Shown: positions 27,491 to 36,600 of the stretch, one piece after another
Position numbering within the stretch: the first letter of the stretch is position 1
Layout: each line of letters opens with the position of its first letter
From: Gracilibacillus suaedae
GTDB lineage: Bacteria > Bacillota > Bacilli > Bacillales > Amphibacillaceae
Length of the DNA: 64,000 nucleotides
Direction of reading: 5' to 3'
Assembly: GCF_017599345.1 (NCBI RefSeq)
Contig: NZ_JAGFVL010000011.1
Span: 1 to 64,000 of the forward strand
Made by a program: the position numbers and the translations under genes
The notes under the pieces: model-generated
What the model was told of the DNA's origin: nothing
Seen by the model: only the letters and a program-made list of their open reading frames with translations
Databases searched by the model: none

Positions 27491-28756
27491 ATGGCACTTG
27501 ATCTAGCAACACTTCTACTAGTTACGGGCATCATTAATTTTATGGCATTAACATTAATGGTTTTTTTATGGAGAATTAACCCTATGGTAAAAGGGCCTGC
27601 TTTCTGGACTTGGGCGACTGTGAGCTGGTTTGTGAGCTTTATTAGTATCTATTTTTTTGATGGAAGTTTGATCACATTCTTAAACAATTGCTGTACATTG
27701 ATCGGTGCAATTCTATTAATGGAAGGAATCCTTAGATTTCGCAATTTTGGTAATGAAAGAAAAAGACAAAAACTAATAATAGCGTTAATTCTGTTATCCG
27801 TTATCATGTCGTTTATAAATCAAACCAATCCTACTGCGAGATATCTTTACCATGATTTTATTGTCGTATTGCTTGCAGTGATTTCGATAGTGGCTATGCT
27901 TTATAAAACAAATAAAGTTCAATTTTTGGTACATTTATATGCAGTTGTTTCAGCCGTTTTGATCGTCCCAGTTTTTTCTTATAGATGGTATTTAGCATTT
28001 AGCGGTCAAATCGAGGATCAGCTAATTGGACCGACACAACATTCATTCCAAGTTTTATTAGTTTTATTAATTATCCCTCTTTACATTGGATTGCCTTTAG
28101 GATTAGGACTGGCTTTATCTTATCAAATGAGACAGGAATTGAAATCCGCAATGAACACAAAATGGCTGCAAGCACAAATACAGCCCCATTTTATTTTTAA
28201 TACCTTAAATTCTATTAATGCATTAAGCATCGTAGACGTTGAAAAAATGCGTCGATTAGTAGATGAATTTAGTGAATTTCTAAGGAGTAAATTTGACTCT
28301 GATTCCTTTAACAAATGGATACCTTTTGAAGAGGAAATTTCCGTCGTAGAATCCTATATGTATATAGAGAAAGTAAGGTTTGGCGACAAATTAAGAGTTC
28401 ATTGGAATGTAGAAGATGTAGAAGGATTTTATCTACCGACGCTGACAATTCAACCACTTGTTGAAAATGCAATAAAACACGGGATTATGCCAAGGGCTTC
28501 TGGTGGAACAATTGAAATTAAAGTTTTTCAAAAATATGATTATTTGCGAGTCATCATTAAAGATGATGGAGTTGGAATGAGCAATGACGTCATTCGCTCT
28601 ATTAAACACATGGATTTAGTCAATTCTAAAGGTATAGGACTCAAAAACACTGATAGGAGACTAACCGAAGGCTTCGGAACAGGAATACAAATTAAAAGTC
28701 GAGTAAAAGTGGGGACTGTGATTGCCTTTAACATTACCAAAAAGATTTCACCATAG
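27491..28756 (+). CDS. LytS/YehU-type sensor histidine kinase (orphan)
   Basis: A 421-residue membrane kinase: about six or seven N-terminal helices (5-210), a His_kinase domain with the phospho-acceptor in QAQIQPHFIFNTLNS (His233), then an HATPase domain with N-box TIQPLVENAIKHG and G-box DDGVGMS / GIGLKNTDRRL. Proteins of this class usually pair with a LytTR response regulator encoded alongside; none is present in the window. GGAGG precedes the ATG. Its place among secreted-protein genes suggests it may sense an envelope signal, but its target is unknown. Confidence 0.9.
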   Translation: MALDLATLLLVTGIINFMALTLMVFLWRINPMVKGPAFWTWATVSWFVSFISIYFFDGSLITFLNNCCTLIGAILLMEGILRFRNFGNERKRQKLIIALILLSVIMSFINQTNPTARYLYHDFIVVLLAVISIVAMLYKTNKVQFLVHLYAVVSAVLIVPVFSYRWYLAFSGQIEDQLIGPTQHSFQVLLVLLIIPLYIGLPLGLGLALSYQMRQELKSAMNTKWLQAQIQPHFIFNTLNSINALSIVDVEKMRRLVDEFSEFLRSKFDSDSFNKWIPFEEEISVVESYMYIEKVRFGDKLRVHWNVEDVEGFYLPTLTIQPLVENAIKHGIMPRASGGTIEIKVFQKYDYLRVIIKDDGVGMSNDVIRSIKHMDLVNSKGIGLKNTDRRLTEGFGTGIQIKSRVKVGTVIAFNITKKISP

Positions 28757-28830
28757 TAAAGAAACGGTGCGTGGAGATTTCTCATGACACCACGACTAGT
28801 TTCCTTTTTTTTACGTATTCATGACTAAAC

Positions 28831-28918
28831 CCACCACTTAATAGTGATGGAGGTGGAGCAAGGGCAGTGTTACCTTACTGGCACTGTGTCTAAAAAATGT
28901 GTAGGAAGCCATACACAC
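28831..28918. repeat. Cluster of three consecutive hairpins
   Basis: Three inverted repeats in 90 bases: CCACC...GGTGG around CACT-TAAT-AGTG (28831-28856), CAGTG / CACTG (28865-28886) and TGTGTA / TACACA (28899-28918). No T-run follows. It could be a structured RNA, the end of an IS200/IS605-like element or a complex terminator; sequence alone does not decide. Confidence 0.4.
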
Positions 28919-28965
28919 TCGTTCTCGCACAGTTTATATTACACTCCCTTTGATAAAACAAATTT

Positions 28966-29289
28966 TTAATCGATAACTTTATATTGCTTCACCTTACCTT
29001 TAGGTGGGTTACTATCTGTCAATTCTCCATCAAACCACACTTCAAGTTTTTCCCCATTTTGAATATTTTCCATATCTAAAGAATTATCATAAACTACTAA
29101 AACTTCATCTTCATATCCATAGTCAGTAATTGTTCCTGTGTGTATATCCAATAACAATTCCGAATCTCTTGTAGAAATGACCTCCCCAATAACATCAGGA
29201 TTTTCTTTAAGTTCTTCATTCTTATTGTCTAAACATCCCACTAAAAGAAGAGTTAAAAACAATATTAAGTATAAAGAAAAGTACTTCAT
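28966..29289 (-). CDS. Small DUF3221-like lipoprotein
   Basis: A 107-residue lipoprotein with lipobox LLVGC (Cys19) and an OB-like beta domain: GEVISTRDSELLLDI followed by NGEKLEVWFDGELTDSNPP. This pattern (DUF3221, YobA-like) is widespread in bacilli, with unknown function, and is often found in small-protein arrays on mobile DNA. The ATG follows a run of eight G that serves as ribosome binding site. Confidence 0.75.
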   Translation of the reverse strand: MKYFSLYLILFLTLLLVGCLDNKNEELKENPDVIGEVISTRDSELLLDIHTGTITDYGYEDEVLVVYDNSLDMENIQNGEKLEVWFDGELTDSNPPKGKVKQYKVID

Positions 29290-29438
29290 ATTTTATCCCC
29301 CCCCAATTTAATGATCTTGGTATCGATTACTATAACATAAAACCAATCAATTTAACAAATATTTCTATTATTGTAAATTAAGTAATATAATGGTATTATA
29401 ATGTCATATTCTTAAAAATTACTAGAGGAGGTTTTATT

Positions 29439-30737
29439 TTGAAGAAAATAGTGTTATTTTTTACGTTTTTTCTTTTAAGTAGTTTTGTATATGGTTTCGA
29501 ATTGGACGCTTCAGAGAATATACCTTCTAATAATGAAATGGTTGAAAAGAATGTTGCATTTAGAGAACAGTTTGGTCTTAACTCTCATGAAAATAGAGTA
29601 AAAGATATTGTTCAGAATAGTTCTTCAAAAGAAAAATACGGTTACTTTTTTACCGAAGAAGAATTTGAGAATTTAAATAGTAGAATTGCAGAGCAAGAAT
29701 CATCTATCCCTCAGATAAAAAGAATATTGGGGAGTGATTATACACTATTTATAGATCAAAAGAACGGTGGAATTACAAATATAGGAACTAAGGAATCTAT
29801 AAAGTCTTCTGAAAAAAATCAAATTTTATCTTTATTCGAAGATGATGATAAAATCAACTTTTATAATGTGAATTATACATCCAACGATTTAACAACTATA
29901 GTACAAGAAATTTCTGAAGATAGAAAGACTATTGCTAGTAACTATAATATTGAGATTTTAGGAGTTTCATCAGATATTCAAAGTGAGACTATTGATATTC
30001 AAATTAATGAACCTACAGATAAAAAAGTTAATATATTACAAGAACTTTATGGTAAGGATTTAATTACAGTGTCAAAAGGGTACGTACAAAAAAATGATGC
30101 CTATGAATCTAATAGATTCAATCACCCAGGTTATATATTTGGAGGCGCCGCAATAGCTAAAGACCGATCTGAATCTACTAGCTACACTTATGCTGATTGT
30201 TCTGCAGGGTTTACGGCAAGATCTTATGCATCGCCTTTTTATTACTATGTTATCACGGCGGGGCATTGTGCAGATTCAAGTGGACAAAATTGGTACCAAG
30301 GTGGTACATTTATCGGGGACTGGGTAAGTAGTAAAGATGTTGAAGATGGCAATGTCGATGCTGGTGCAATTCATCTTTCTGTAAACACTAGTAACTGGGT
30401 TGCCGGAAATGGCAATACTCAACATATTCAATTAAACAATTCAGCCAGTTCTTCCGAACATGTAGAGGGTAGAGCTGCTTGTATATCTGGTATGAAATCA
30501 GGTACAAACTGTGGAATAATAGAAGATTCATATAGTTGCGCCACTTTTGATAATGGATATTTTTGCGGCGTTCAGACTGACTACACTGCAGTTGGTGGTG
30601 ATAGTGGAGCTACAGTTTTTACTTATTACAATAACACTTTACTTGGGATACATAAAGGTGGTACAACCCATGAATGGTATTCCAGAGTAAATAATGTAGC
30701 TGCCGACTTAAACATTACACCATTAGCTGACCTATAA
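29439..30737 (+). CDS. Secreted trypsin-like serine protease with propeptide
   Basis: A 432-residue exported protein: signal peptide (about 1-20), a propeptide of about 200 residues, then an S1-family domain from about residue 230. Catalytic residues are visible: His276 in ITAGHC, Asp307 in NVDAGA and Ser389 in GGDSGA. Several paired cysteines (253/277, 348/358, 367/376) suggest disulfides, as in streptogrisin/alpha-lytic proteases. The long propeptide also fits that group. Start is TTG at 29439 after GAGGAGG. It is the second secreted protease in the prophage cargo. Confidence 0.87.
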   Translation: MKKIVLFFTFFLLSSFVYGFELDASENIPSNNEMVEKNVAFREQFGLNSHENRVKDIVQNSSSKEKYGYFFTEEEFENLNSRIAEQESSIPQIKRILGSDYTLFIDQKNGGITNIGTKESIKSSEKNQILSLFEDDDKINFYNVNYTSNDLTTIVQEISEDRKTIASNYNIEILGVSSDIQSETIDIQINEPTDKKVNILQELYGKDLITVSKGYVQKNDAYESNRFNHPGYIFGGAAIAKDRSESTSYTYADCSAGFTARSYASPFYYYVITAGHCADSSGQNWYQGGTFIGDWVSSKDVEDGNVDAGAIHLSVNTSNWVAGNGNTQHIQLNNSASSSEHVEGRAACISGMKSGTNCGIIEDSYSCATFDNGYFCGVQTDYTAVGGDSGATVFTYYNNTLLGIHKGGTTHEWYSRVNNVAADLNITPLADL

Positions 30738-30767
30738 ATATATAAACAGAATTAAGTGAAATATTTC

Positions 30768-30798
30768 AAGCCCAGGCTTTCCACACCTGGGCTTTTTC
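30768..30798 (+). terminator. Terminator after the serine protease
   Basis: AAGCCCAGG / CCTGGGCTT arms with a 9-base loop and a T5 tail. Almost identical to the hairpin at 31533-31563. Confidence 0.9.
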
Positions 30799-30879
30799 TA
30801 TTTCATGCAAAGTTTATGATACAATTAAATTGTTGATTGTGAAGGAATGTACTTCAACTAAAAAAGGGAGAGAAAAATT

Positions 30880-31461
30880 ATGGAGATAACACCAGTAGAA
30901 TTAATGGGGGATAGAGTAAAGATACAACCAATGGAAGATTATCACGTACAGGAATTATTTGATGCGGGGAAAAATCCAGATATATGGGCATATATGCCAA
31001 TGAAGGTTCAATCGATTGAAGATATGAAGTACCTTGTGAATGGAGCACTTTTAGCGAGAGAGCAAGGAAACGAATTTCCTTTTGTTATCTTTGATAAGGA
31101 TTCAGGGAAAATTGTGGGAAGCACTCGTTTTCTTAATATATCCATACCAAACCGGAACTTAGAAATTGGTTGGACATGGCTGTCTCCAACTGTTTGGCGA
31201 ACTAGAATAAATACGGAATGTAAGTATCTTCTTTTGAAACACTGCTTTGAAACACTTGGGGCCATTCGTGTTCAATTGAAAACAGATAGTCGAAATGTGC
31301 GATCTCAGCAGGCAATGGAACGGATAGGTGCGGTAAAAGAAGGAGTGCTTAGGAATCATGTAGTTATGCCTGACGGTTATCTAAGAGACTCTGTTTTTTA
31401 CAGTATAATCGACCAAGAATGGGTGCTAGTGAAGGACAAATTGGAAAGTATGCTACGATAA
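30880..31461 (+). CDS. GNAT family N-acetyltransferase (RimJ/RimL-like)
   Basis: A 193-residue acetyltransferase with the RimJ/RimL pattern: GSTRFLNISIPNRNLEIGWTW, acetyl-CoA loop region around SPTVWRTRINTECKYLLL, and QQAMERIGAVKEGVLRNH near the C terminus. It would acetylate an N-terminal amine or small molecule. It is a single-gene unit between two near-identical terminators in the prophage cargo, as expected of a moron. A similar protein exists in many bacilli outside phages. Confidence 0.88.
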   Translation: MEITPVELMGDRVKIQPMEDYHVQELFDAGKNPDIWAYMPMKVQSIEDMKYLVNGALLAREQGNEFPFVIFDKDSGKIVGSTRFLNISIPNRNLEIGWTWLSPTVWRTRINTECKYLLLKHCFETLGAIRVQLKTDSRNVRSQQAMERIGAVKEGVLRNHVVMPDGYLRDSVFYSIIDQEWVLVKDKLESMLR

Positions 31462-31532
31462 TCCAGTATTTTCGAAGTGTTGCTTATTATACTAAACAGG
31501 TTGCTTTAGTTGTACAGTATATAATAGATTTT

Positions 31533-31563
31533 TAAGCCCAGGTTTTCCACGCCTGGGCTTTTG
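31533..31563. terminator. Terminator between the GNAT gene and the endolysin
   Basis: AAGCCCAGG / CCTGGGCTT arms followed by TTGTT on the plus strand. Differs from the hairpin at 30768 by only a few loop and tail bases. It can serve the GNAT gene and, less well, the convergent endolysin gene. Confidence 0.85.
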
Positions 31564-31598
31564 TTAACTACATAGATATTGTATTCACGACTTAGTAT

Positions 31599-32510
31599 TT
31601 AAAATGTACCCTTATTCAGTTGTCTTTGCAATTCTTTCACTACCAGTGACGGTTCACTCAATTCACCATCTACCACAGTACCTAGATATTGTTGTAATTT
31701 CCGGATTGTTTGTGGTCCAAGATAACCATCAACCTTAGCACCAATTAAACTCTGTAAAGCCTTGATGACTAAGCTGCCACCTTTACCAAAAGTAATACCT
31801 GATACGATCTTTGAAGTAACTGCATTTCGTAATTGATTGCTAATTACACTATCTGTCACAGTGCCAAGTGCCGCTTGCAATGCAAGCGTGGTAAGCTCTC
31901 CCCACCATCCATCTACTTTGATTTTTGCTGTACTAGATGATTTCGAGTTTTCACCACTACCTTTACTCGATTTTTTTAAATTGAAAATTTTAATCAAACC
32001 ATCTACATGACCTTGAGCAATGTCATCTAAGAACGAATCCTTTTTCAGTCTCGATGCATCGTTGTTAGCATCGATAAAGCCGTTTTCTGTTAGTAATGCT
32101 GGCATATTAGATTCTCTTAACATGTGGAAATTAGCTTTTTTCTTTCCACGATTAGGTAGATGGACTTGATCAATGATCGCTTGGTGCATAATTGCACGCA
32201 TGTGTTCTGTCTCGGAACTAGATGACAAGCGATTGTAAATAAAATCTTCATAGCCAGTTCCACCACCAGCATTAATATGAACAGACATTAAATAATTTGC
32301 TCCCCAGTTATTAGCATCATTCGTACGTTGATTTAACGATAGTGTTTTATCAGTAGTACGACTTAATCTAGTAGAAACACCTTGATATTTTCTTAATTTT
32401 TCTCGTATTTTTAACGAGATTGCTAGTGTTAAATCCTTTTCTTTTAGACCATTTGCTGTTGCTCCTGGGTCTGTTCCACCATGCCCTGGGTCAATATATA
32501 TTTTAACCAT
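31599..32510 (-). CDS. Phage endolysin, N-acetylmuramoyl-L-alanine amidase with C-terminal wall-binding repeats
   Basis: A 303-residue protein without a signal peptide: Amidase_3 domain (1-175) with zinc ligands in YIDPGHGGTDPG, EKDLTLAI and MSVHINA and the catalytic glutamate in LLTENGF; then a Ser/Lys linker and two related peptidoglycan-binding-like repeats (KVDGWWGELTTLALQ and KVDGYLGPQTIRKLQ). It shares the fold of host CwlD at 4287 but is a lytic enzyme. Its stop overlaps no other gene; its start overlaps the stop of the holin gene by one base, so the two are translationally coupled. Confidence 0.93.
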   Translation of the reverse strand: MVKIYIDPGHGGTDPGATANGLKEKDLTLAISLKIREKLRKYQGVSTRLSRTTDKTLSLNQRTNDANNWGANYLMSVHINAGGGTGYEDFIYNRLSSSSETEHMRAIMHQAIIDQVHLPNRGKKKANFHMLRESNMPALLTENGFIDANNDASRLKKDSFLDDIAQGHVDGLIKIFNLKKSSKGSGENSKSSSTAKIKVDGWWGELTTLALQAALGTVTDSVISNQLRNAVTSKIVSGITFGKGGSLVIKALQSLIGAKVDGYLGPQTIRKLQQYLGTVVDGELSEPSLVVKELQRQLNKGTF

Positions 32511-32761
32511 TATTTACCCTCCTTCATTGCTTCTAAATGATTGTCAGCAATTTTCGCTTTTTTGGTATAACTGTTATTTTTCCAGTGGTTCCACGCTTCT
32601 GTTCCCAGCATAGCGACAATAGAAATACCGTTAACAATTTCCCCATTGCTGAACGGTAGTAATTCATATCCCATGATCATTGCACTTGAATTAACGGAAA
32701 CAACAAGCCACGCAATCAATCTTACCCATTTGTTATTGATCTTTTTTAATTTCTCCTTCAC
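32510..32761 (-). CDS. Phage holin (SPP1/phi-LC3 type)
   Basis: An 83-residue protein with two hydrophobic segments (about 13-31 and 42-57) and a charged C-terminal tail, with NGISIVAMLGTEAWNHWKNNS, typical of PF04688-type holins. It would open the membrane to release the endolysin. It lies immediately upstream of the endolysin gene in the minus-strand lysis cassette. Confidence 0.82.
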   Translation of the reverse strand: MKEKLKKINNKWVRLIAWLVVSVNSSAMIMGYELLPFSNGEIVNGISIVAMLGTEAWNHWKNNSYTKKAKIADNHLEAMKEGK

Positions 32762-32787
32762 ACGATCACAACCTTTCCAATTTTCTA

Positions 32788-32910
32788 TTACCGTTCGGTG
32801 ACAATTTCCCCATTCAATCGAACCAAGGCAATCACTTTACCTGCTTGATCTTCAATCCATCCTTTCCATCCTGTTTTGTTAGGACTTCGATATTCAATAA
32901 ACTTTTTCAT
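32788..32910 (-). CDS. 40-residue conserved-looking protein of the lysis cassette
   Basis: A short ORF starting MKKFIEYRSPNKTGWKGWI and ending IVTER, with a strong GGAGG site 6 bases before the ATG. It lies between the membrane-anchored coiled-coil gene and the holin gene. It is basic at the N terminus, with three Trp/Gly-rich turns, and has no membrane segment. Its place recalls XkdX-like small proteins of phage tail-lysis junctions, but the sequence is not clearly of that family. Confidence 0.7.
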   Translation of the reverse strand: MKKFIEYRSPNKTGWKGWIEDQAGKVIALVRLNGEIVTER

Positions 32911-32911
32911 G

Positions 32912-33208
32912 TTATCCCTCCTTTCCTTGTAAATTGTCTATACGCTTATGTGCTTGTTTTGCAGATTCTTCAACTCTTGTAACTCGTTCGGCTACTTCTT
33001 GTGTGATCTTCTCGTTTGCCCTCAAATCAACCTTGATATCGTCCACCCCTCGGCTTATATATTGGAGTGACGTTCTTAGTTCGGTGTCATTTTTCGTGTC
33101 TGACTTCAAATTGTGATCTGAGTTGGTTTGCTTTTTCAGTTGGTACCCCTGATAAGCAACAAGTAAAGCAAGTGCTGCAATAATTACGGACATAACTTCT
33201 ACACTCAT
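32912..33208 (-). CDS. Phage membrane-anchored coiled-coil protein of the lysis cassette
   Basis: A 98-residue protein with an N-terminal membrane helix (about 3-22) and a long coiled coil (SRGVDDIKVDLRANEK, ERVTRVEESAKQAHKRIDNL). It is a clear paralogue of the protein at 20006-20305, matching residue by residue over most of its length. Its place before the small ORF, holin and endolysin suggests a lysis-related membrane role. I would not call it a holin from sequence alone. Confidence 0.82.
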   Translation of the reverse strand: MSVEVMSVIIAALALLVAYQGYQLKKQTNSDHNLKSDTKNDTELRTSLQYISRGVDDIKVDLRANEKITQEVAERVTRVEESAKQAHKRIDNLQGKEG

Positions 33209-33281
33209 GCTCGACCTCCTTATTACATCATGTGATTGCGTTAATGCTTGCCAGCATACACATCACCCCTTTCAAGTATGT

Positions 33282-33315
33282 AAAAAAGACAACGGATTAC
33301 TTTCCGCTGTCTTTG
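33282..33315 (-). terminator. Terminator after the coiled-coil protein gene
   Basis: AAAGACA / TGTCTTT arms with inner CGG / CCG pairing and TTTTTTAC on the minus strand, overlapping the stop codon of the upstream gene. It lies inside the prophage operon, so it may attenuate rather than end transcription of the lysis genes. Confidence 0.75.
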
Positions 33316-33644
33316 TTCGCTTTCTTATTCACTTTTTCATGCTCTTTTTTAATCTGTTCAGCTGTTTTGGTGACCTTATTATGTTCTTTAGACTTTTCTT
33401 TTTCATCATTCAACTTTTTTAATTGCTTTTCTAAATGTTCCACCTTTTTCTGTAACTCTGCATTATCCTTCTCTAATTGTTTCTTATTAGCGTCAGAGGT
33501 TTGTAATTCTTGGTATAAATCATCTACTCTAACGTGTAAAATAGCATTTTCCTTATTGATATCGCTAACCATATCGCTATTTTTACGAGTTAACACATCG
33601 ATCACTTTATTTCCCTCTACTGCATTACCTTGATTCTGTACCAT
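33297..33644 (-). CDS. Coiled-coil phage protein downstream of the tail-tip gene
   Basis: A 115-residue protein, almost wholly one Lys/Glu-rich coiled coil (about 25-90), starting MVQNQGNAVEGNKVIDVL. AAGGAG lies about 12 bases before the ATG. Its position directly after the tail-tip gene is where phages often encode receptor-binding accessory or baseplate proteins, but no receptor-binding fold is visible. Its low complexity makes family assignment unsafe. Confidence 0.7.
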   Translation of the reverse strand: MVQNQGNAVEGNKVIDVLTRKNSDMVSDINKENAILHVRVDDLYQELQTSDANKKQLEKDNAELQKKVEHLEKQLKKLNDEKEKSKEHNKVTKTAEQIKKEHEKVNKKANKDSGK

Positions 33645-33651
33645 GATTACA

Positions 33652-36600
33652 TTACGCTCCTTTTAATTGATTAATTTCATATGTTAACTGATCTAAGATT
33701 TCGTAAACATTGTCAAATTCCTTATCATGATTTCTTATTTTCAATTCTTGCTCTTGATTCATTACACCAAGTGCAGAAGTTAGTGAGTAGTTATTAATTC
33801 CATTCTCGTCTCGAAAAGCTCTATGAGATTCTTCTGCAAGTAACCCGATTTTCAACTTGTCATAAATCCCTCTATCTAAATCTGATTGTCGGTAATAGGT
33901 ATGGAAATTCTGATCCATTATCACCTCTGTAGCTGTAGATTCAAAAGTTTCCTCAAAACTTTGTATATTTGTTTTTCCTGTGACAGATGAAGCTGTTACA
34001 AAGTCGGATGCTCTGACTTCTCTATAGTCAGGGTTTCCGCCATTATAACCAGTCTCAGAAACCCACACAGCACCTTTAGGCTGTAAATATAAGTTATTAG
34101 AACCGTTGACTATATAATTACTTGAATGGACACCGTTAATTATTTCTACAGAACCATCACTATCTCGTATAAGAAAGTACCTATCGCCTCCTGATTCTTT
34201 TGAAATACCAAAGTCTCCATATGGTAAGTCTATCTGCCAATTACCCCAGTAATTAGGGTCATCACGTGAAAAAGCTAAATATCCATAAGCACCACTCTTA
34301 GTGACACTAAAGTGATCAGTTGCTTGAAATGACCTAGAAGTAATAACCTCTGGTTCTGATAAACCATGTATAATATTAGACAACTCATTTTCTGGAGCAT
34401 ACGGAGTGGCTATGTCATGCTCTACTAGCTGTACTCCGTCTATCAACAACCAGTTACTGCCTGCTGTTCTAGGTCGCAACTCAATAAATGATGTATTAGA
34501 TGGTGTTGTGAAGGTAGTGTCATATCTATATGTTGTACTACTATTAAAAGGCGCTGTAAAATCTTCCGAGTGAGAACTCAAAACATTATAGTCATAGTCT
34601 AGAAATTGTACATATAATCTAGGTGTTGCTGAAGTATAATCTGGATGTTTTCTGAAATGTGCAGACAAATTAAACGTAGCATTACCTGTTGCTGCAATTC
34701 TTTGTCGTAGGTAGTTACTACTGTTTACTAAAGCCTGTTTCAAACCAAACATTATCCATAATTTATCTCCGCCTGTCTGATATATGCTCATTACCCTTGG
34801 ACTACCCACAGCACTCCACCCATTGACCATATTTTGCTGTTTAGGCGCTATTGCTTCGAATACATACTGACCTGTCTGTTGGGAACCTGCTCTTATACTT
34901 TCAAAAGAGTGGTCTGCTACAAGGTTGTTTTTAAACATGGCTGTACTGATCATATTTGTAACTGAATCTTTCAAAATTAAATTACCGTCTAATATCTCAA
35001 TACCTACATCGTCTATAGTTACTGTGTTATTACCAATCACTACATCATCAGTATAGATGTTACCAGCATAGATATCGCCTAAGTCTGCACTTAATGCAGA
35101 TAATCGGGATACATCTATTTCATTTGCAGTTACTGAATTAGTATAGATATCTCCACCATTTATTTTAGTAGTGCCGGGATATGCCCATAAATCCCGATAT
35201 TCTTTAGCATCATTTAACGCTTGATTAGCTTTTGCTTGCGCTCCTTCTGTATCTTCTACCTCTCTCCAATTTGACCAAACAGGATAGGTTGAAGGGTGAA
35301 CCTCTCTCACTACTACCTTATTATCTGCATCGACATATTCTTGTCTAGCACGTTGCTCAGCACTCCAATAAGTAGTAACAACTCCATACGTAGAACCTGT
35401 CGCACCGCTCCAACCGCTAGTAACCTGCATTACAGCTACACTAGGTTTCGGGTTATATGCAGAAGCGTCATCGCTTTCTGTAAAGGTGTTATTAGGATAA
35501 TGGTATACCCTTTGATCTGTGTAGCTTTTTGAATTTTTTTCTGAAATATTCGCTTGAATCTCAGCGTAATCTACAGAACTAAGAATATCGTTTGTTAAAG
35601 ATGGTAAATAACCGATTGGTGGATACTCACCATCATTATTTACATCATTTGTTCTAACGTAAAACTTACCATCTGCTTGAAATTTCATAATTGCAGTAGA
35701 CGAACCTATTTGTGTACCGCTACCAGAATCATCTCCTACAGAAACATCCATAGGGTTATTTCTTGATGCACTTGTTAAATCATGCGTATTATATAACGTC
35801 CATTTTCCTGCATTGTTATCCCACAAGTAAGTGTTAACTGTACAAGGCTCAATGGTTCGTATCTCATACCCATCTACAGGGTGAGGTGTCACGTAATTAT
35901 CTGAACATGCTTCCCAAGCTACAGCACTCTCACCGTCTCCGCCTGCACCATCAGCAGTATTCATTGCCAAGATATATCCATCTGATGAATAAAAACCATT
36001 ACCATGATTGGTGAATCCTTTTCCATCAAAATCAAGAATACCTTCATTTGGTGAAGTCCATATTAAAATCTCTTTTGAAGCAGGGAAAAATGTTATACAA
36101 TCCCCTGAACCGTTATTACCATCTTTCTCACCAATAAATTCAATGTTACTTGTCAAATAGTATTGATGCCCATTATCGTCATCATCAATCGTTATATTTG
36201 CACGTTGGTAAGCTGTAACGTCAATAGTATAATCAGGTGTTGCTTTGGTTGGGTCGTCTTGTCTTACTTCAATAACCCCATCTTCTTCTGCATAAACACG
36301 TACCCTGTGTGGACTATACCTGTCTGTAATAAAACCTGTACGTTTTGTTTTTAGATTCATAGAAGGAACAGGAGAAGGCTTATCTGCATAAATCAAAGCA
36401 ATAGGTTTATTACTTGTTATCTCATCTTCATAGTCACATGAAAAGGTTCCAAAGATATCATCCTGACTAGAATCGATCTGTAATGTGCCATTTATATATA
36501 TCTTTGTAGATTTATCAAAACAAGCATAACGAATAGTAGCAGAATGTAATACAACACGCTTAGAAAATGCACCGTTTGCCATGGACGCTTTTTTATCCAT

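Noticed and set aside
33232-33633. 133-aa plus-strand ORF, Ser/Phe/Leu-rich
   Set aside because: Antisense shadow of the coiled-coil phage protein; no start site of its own.
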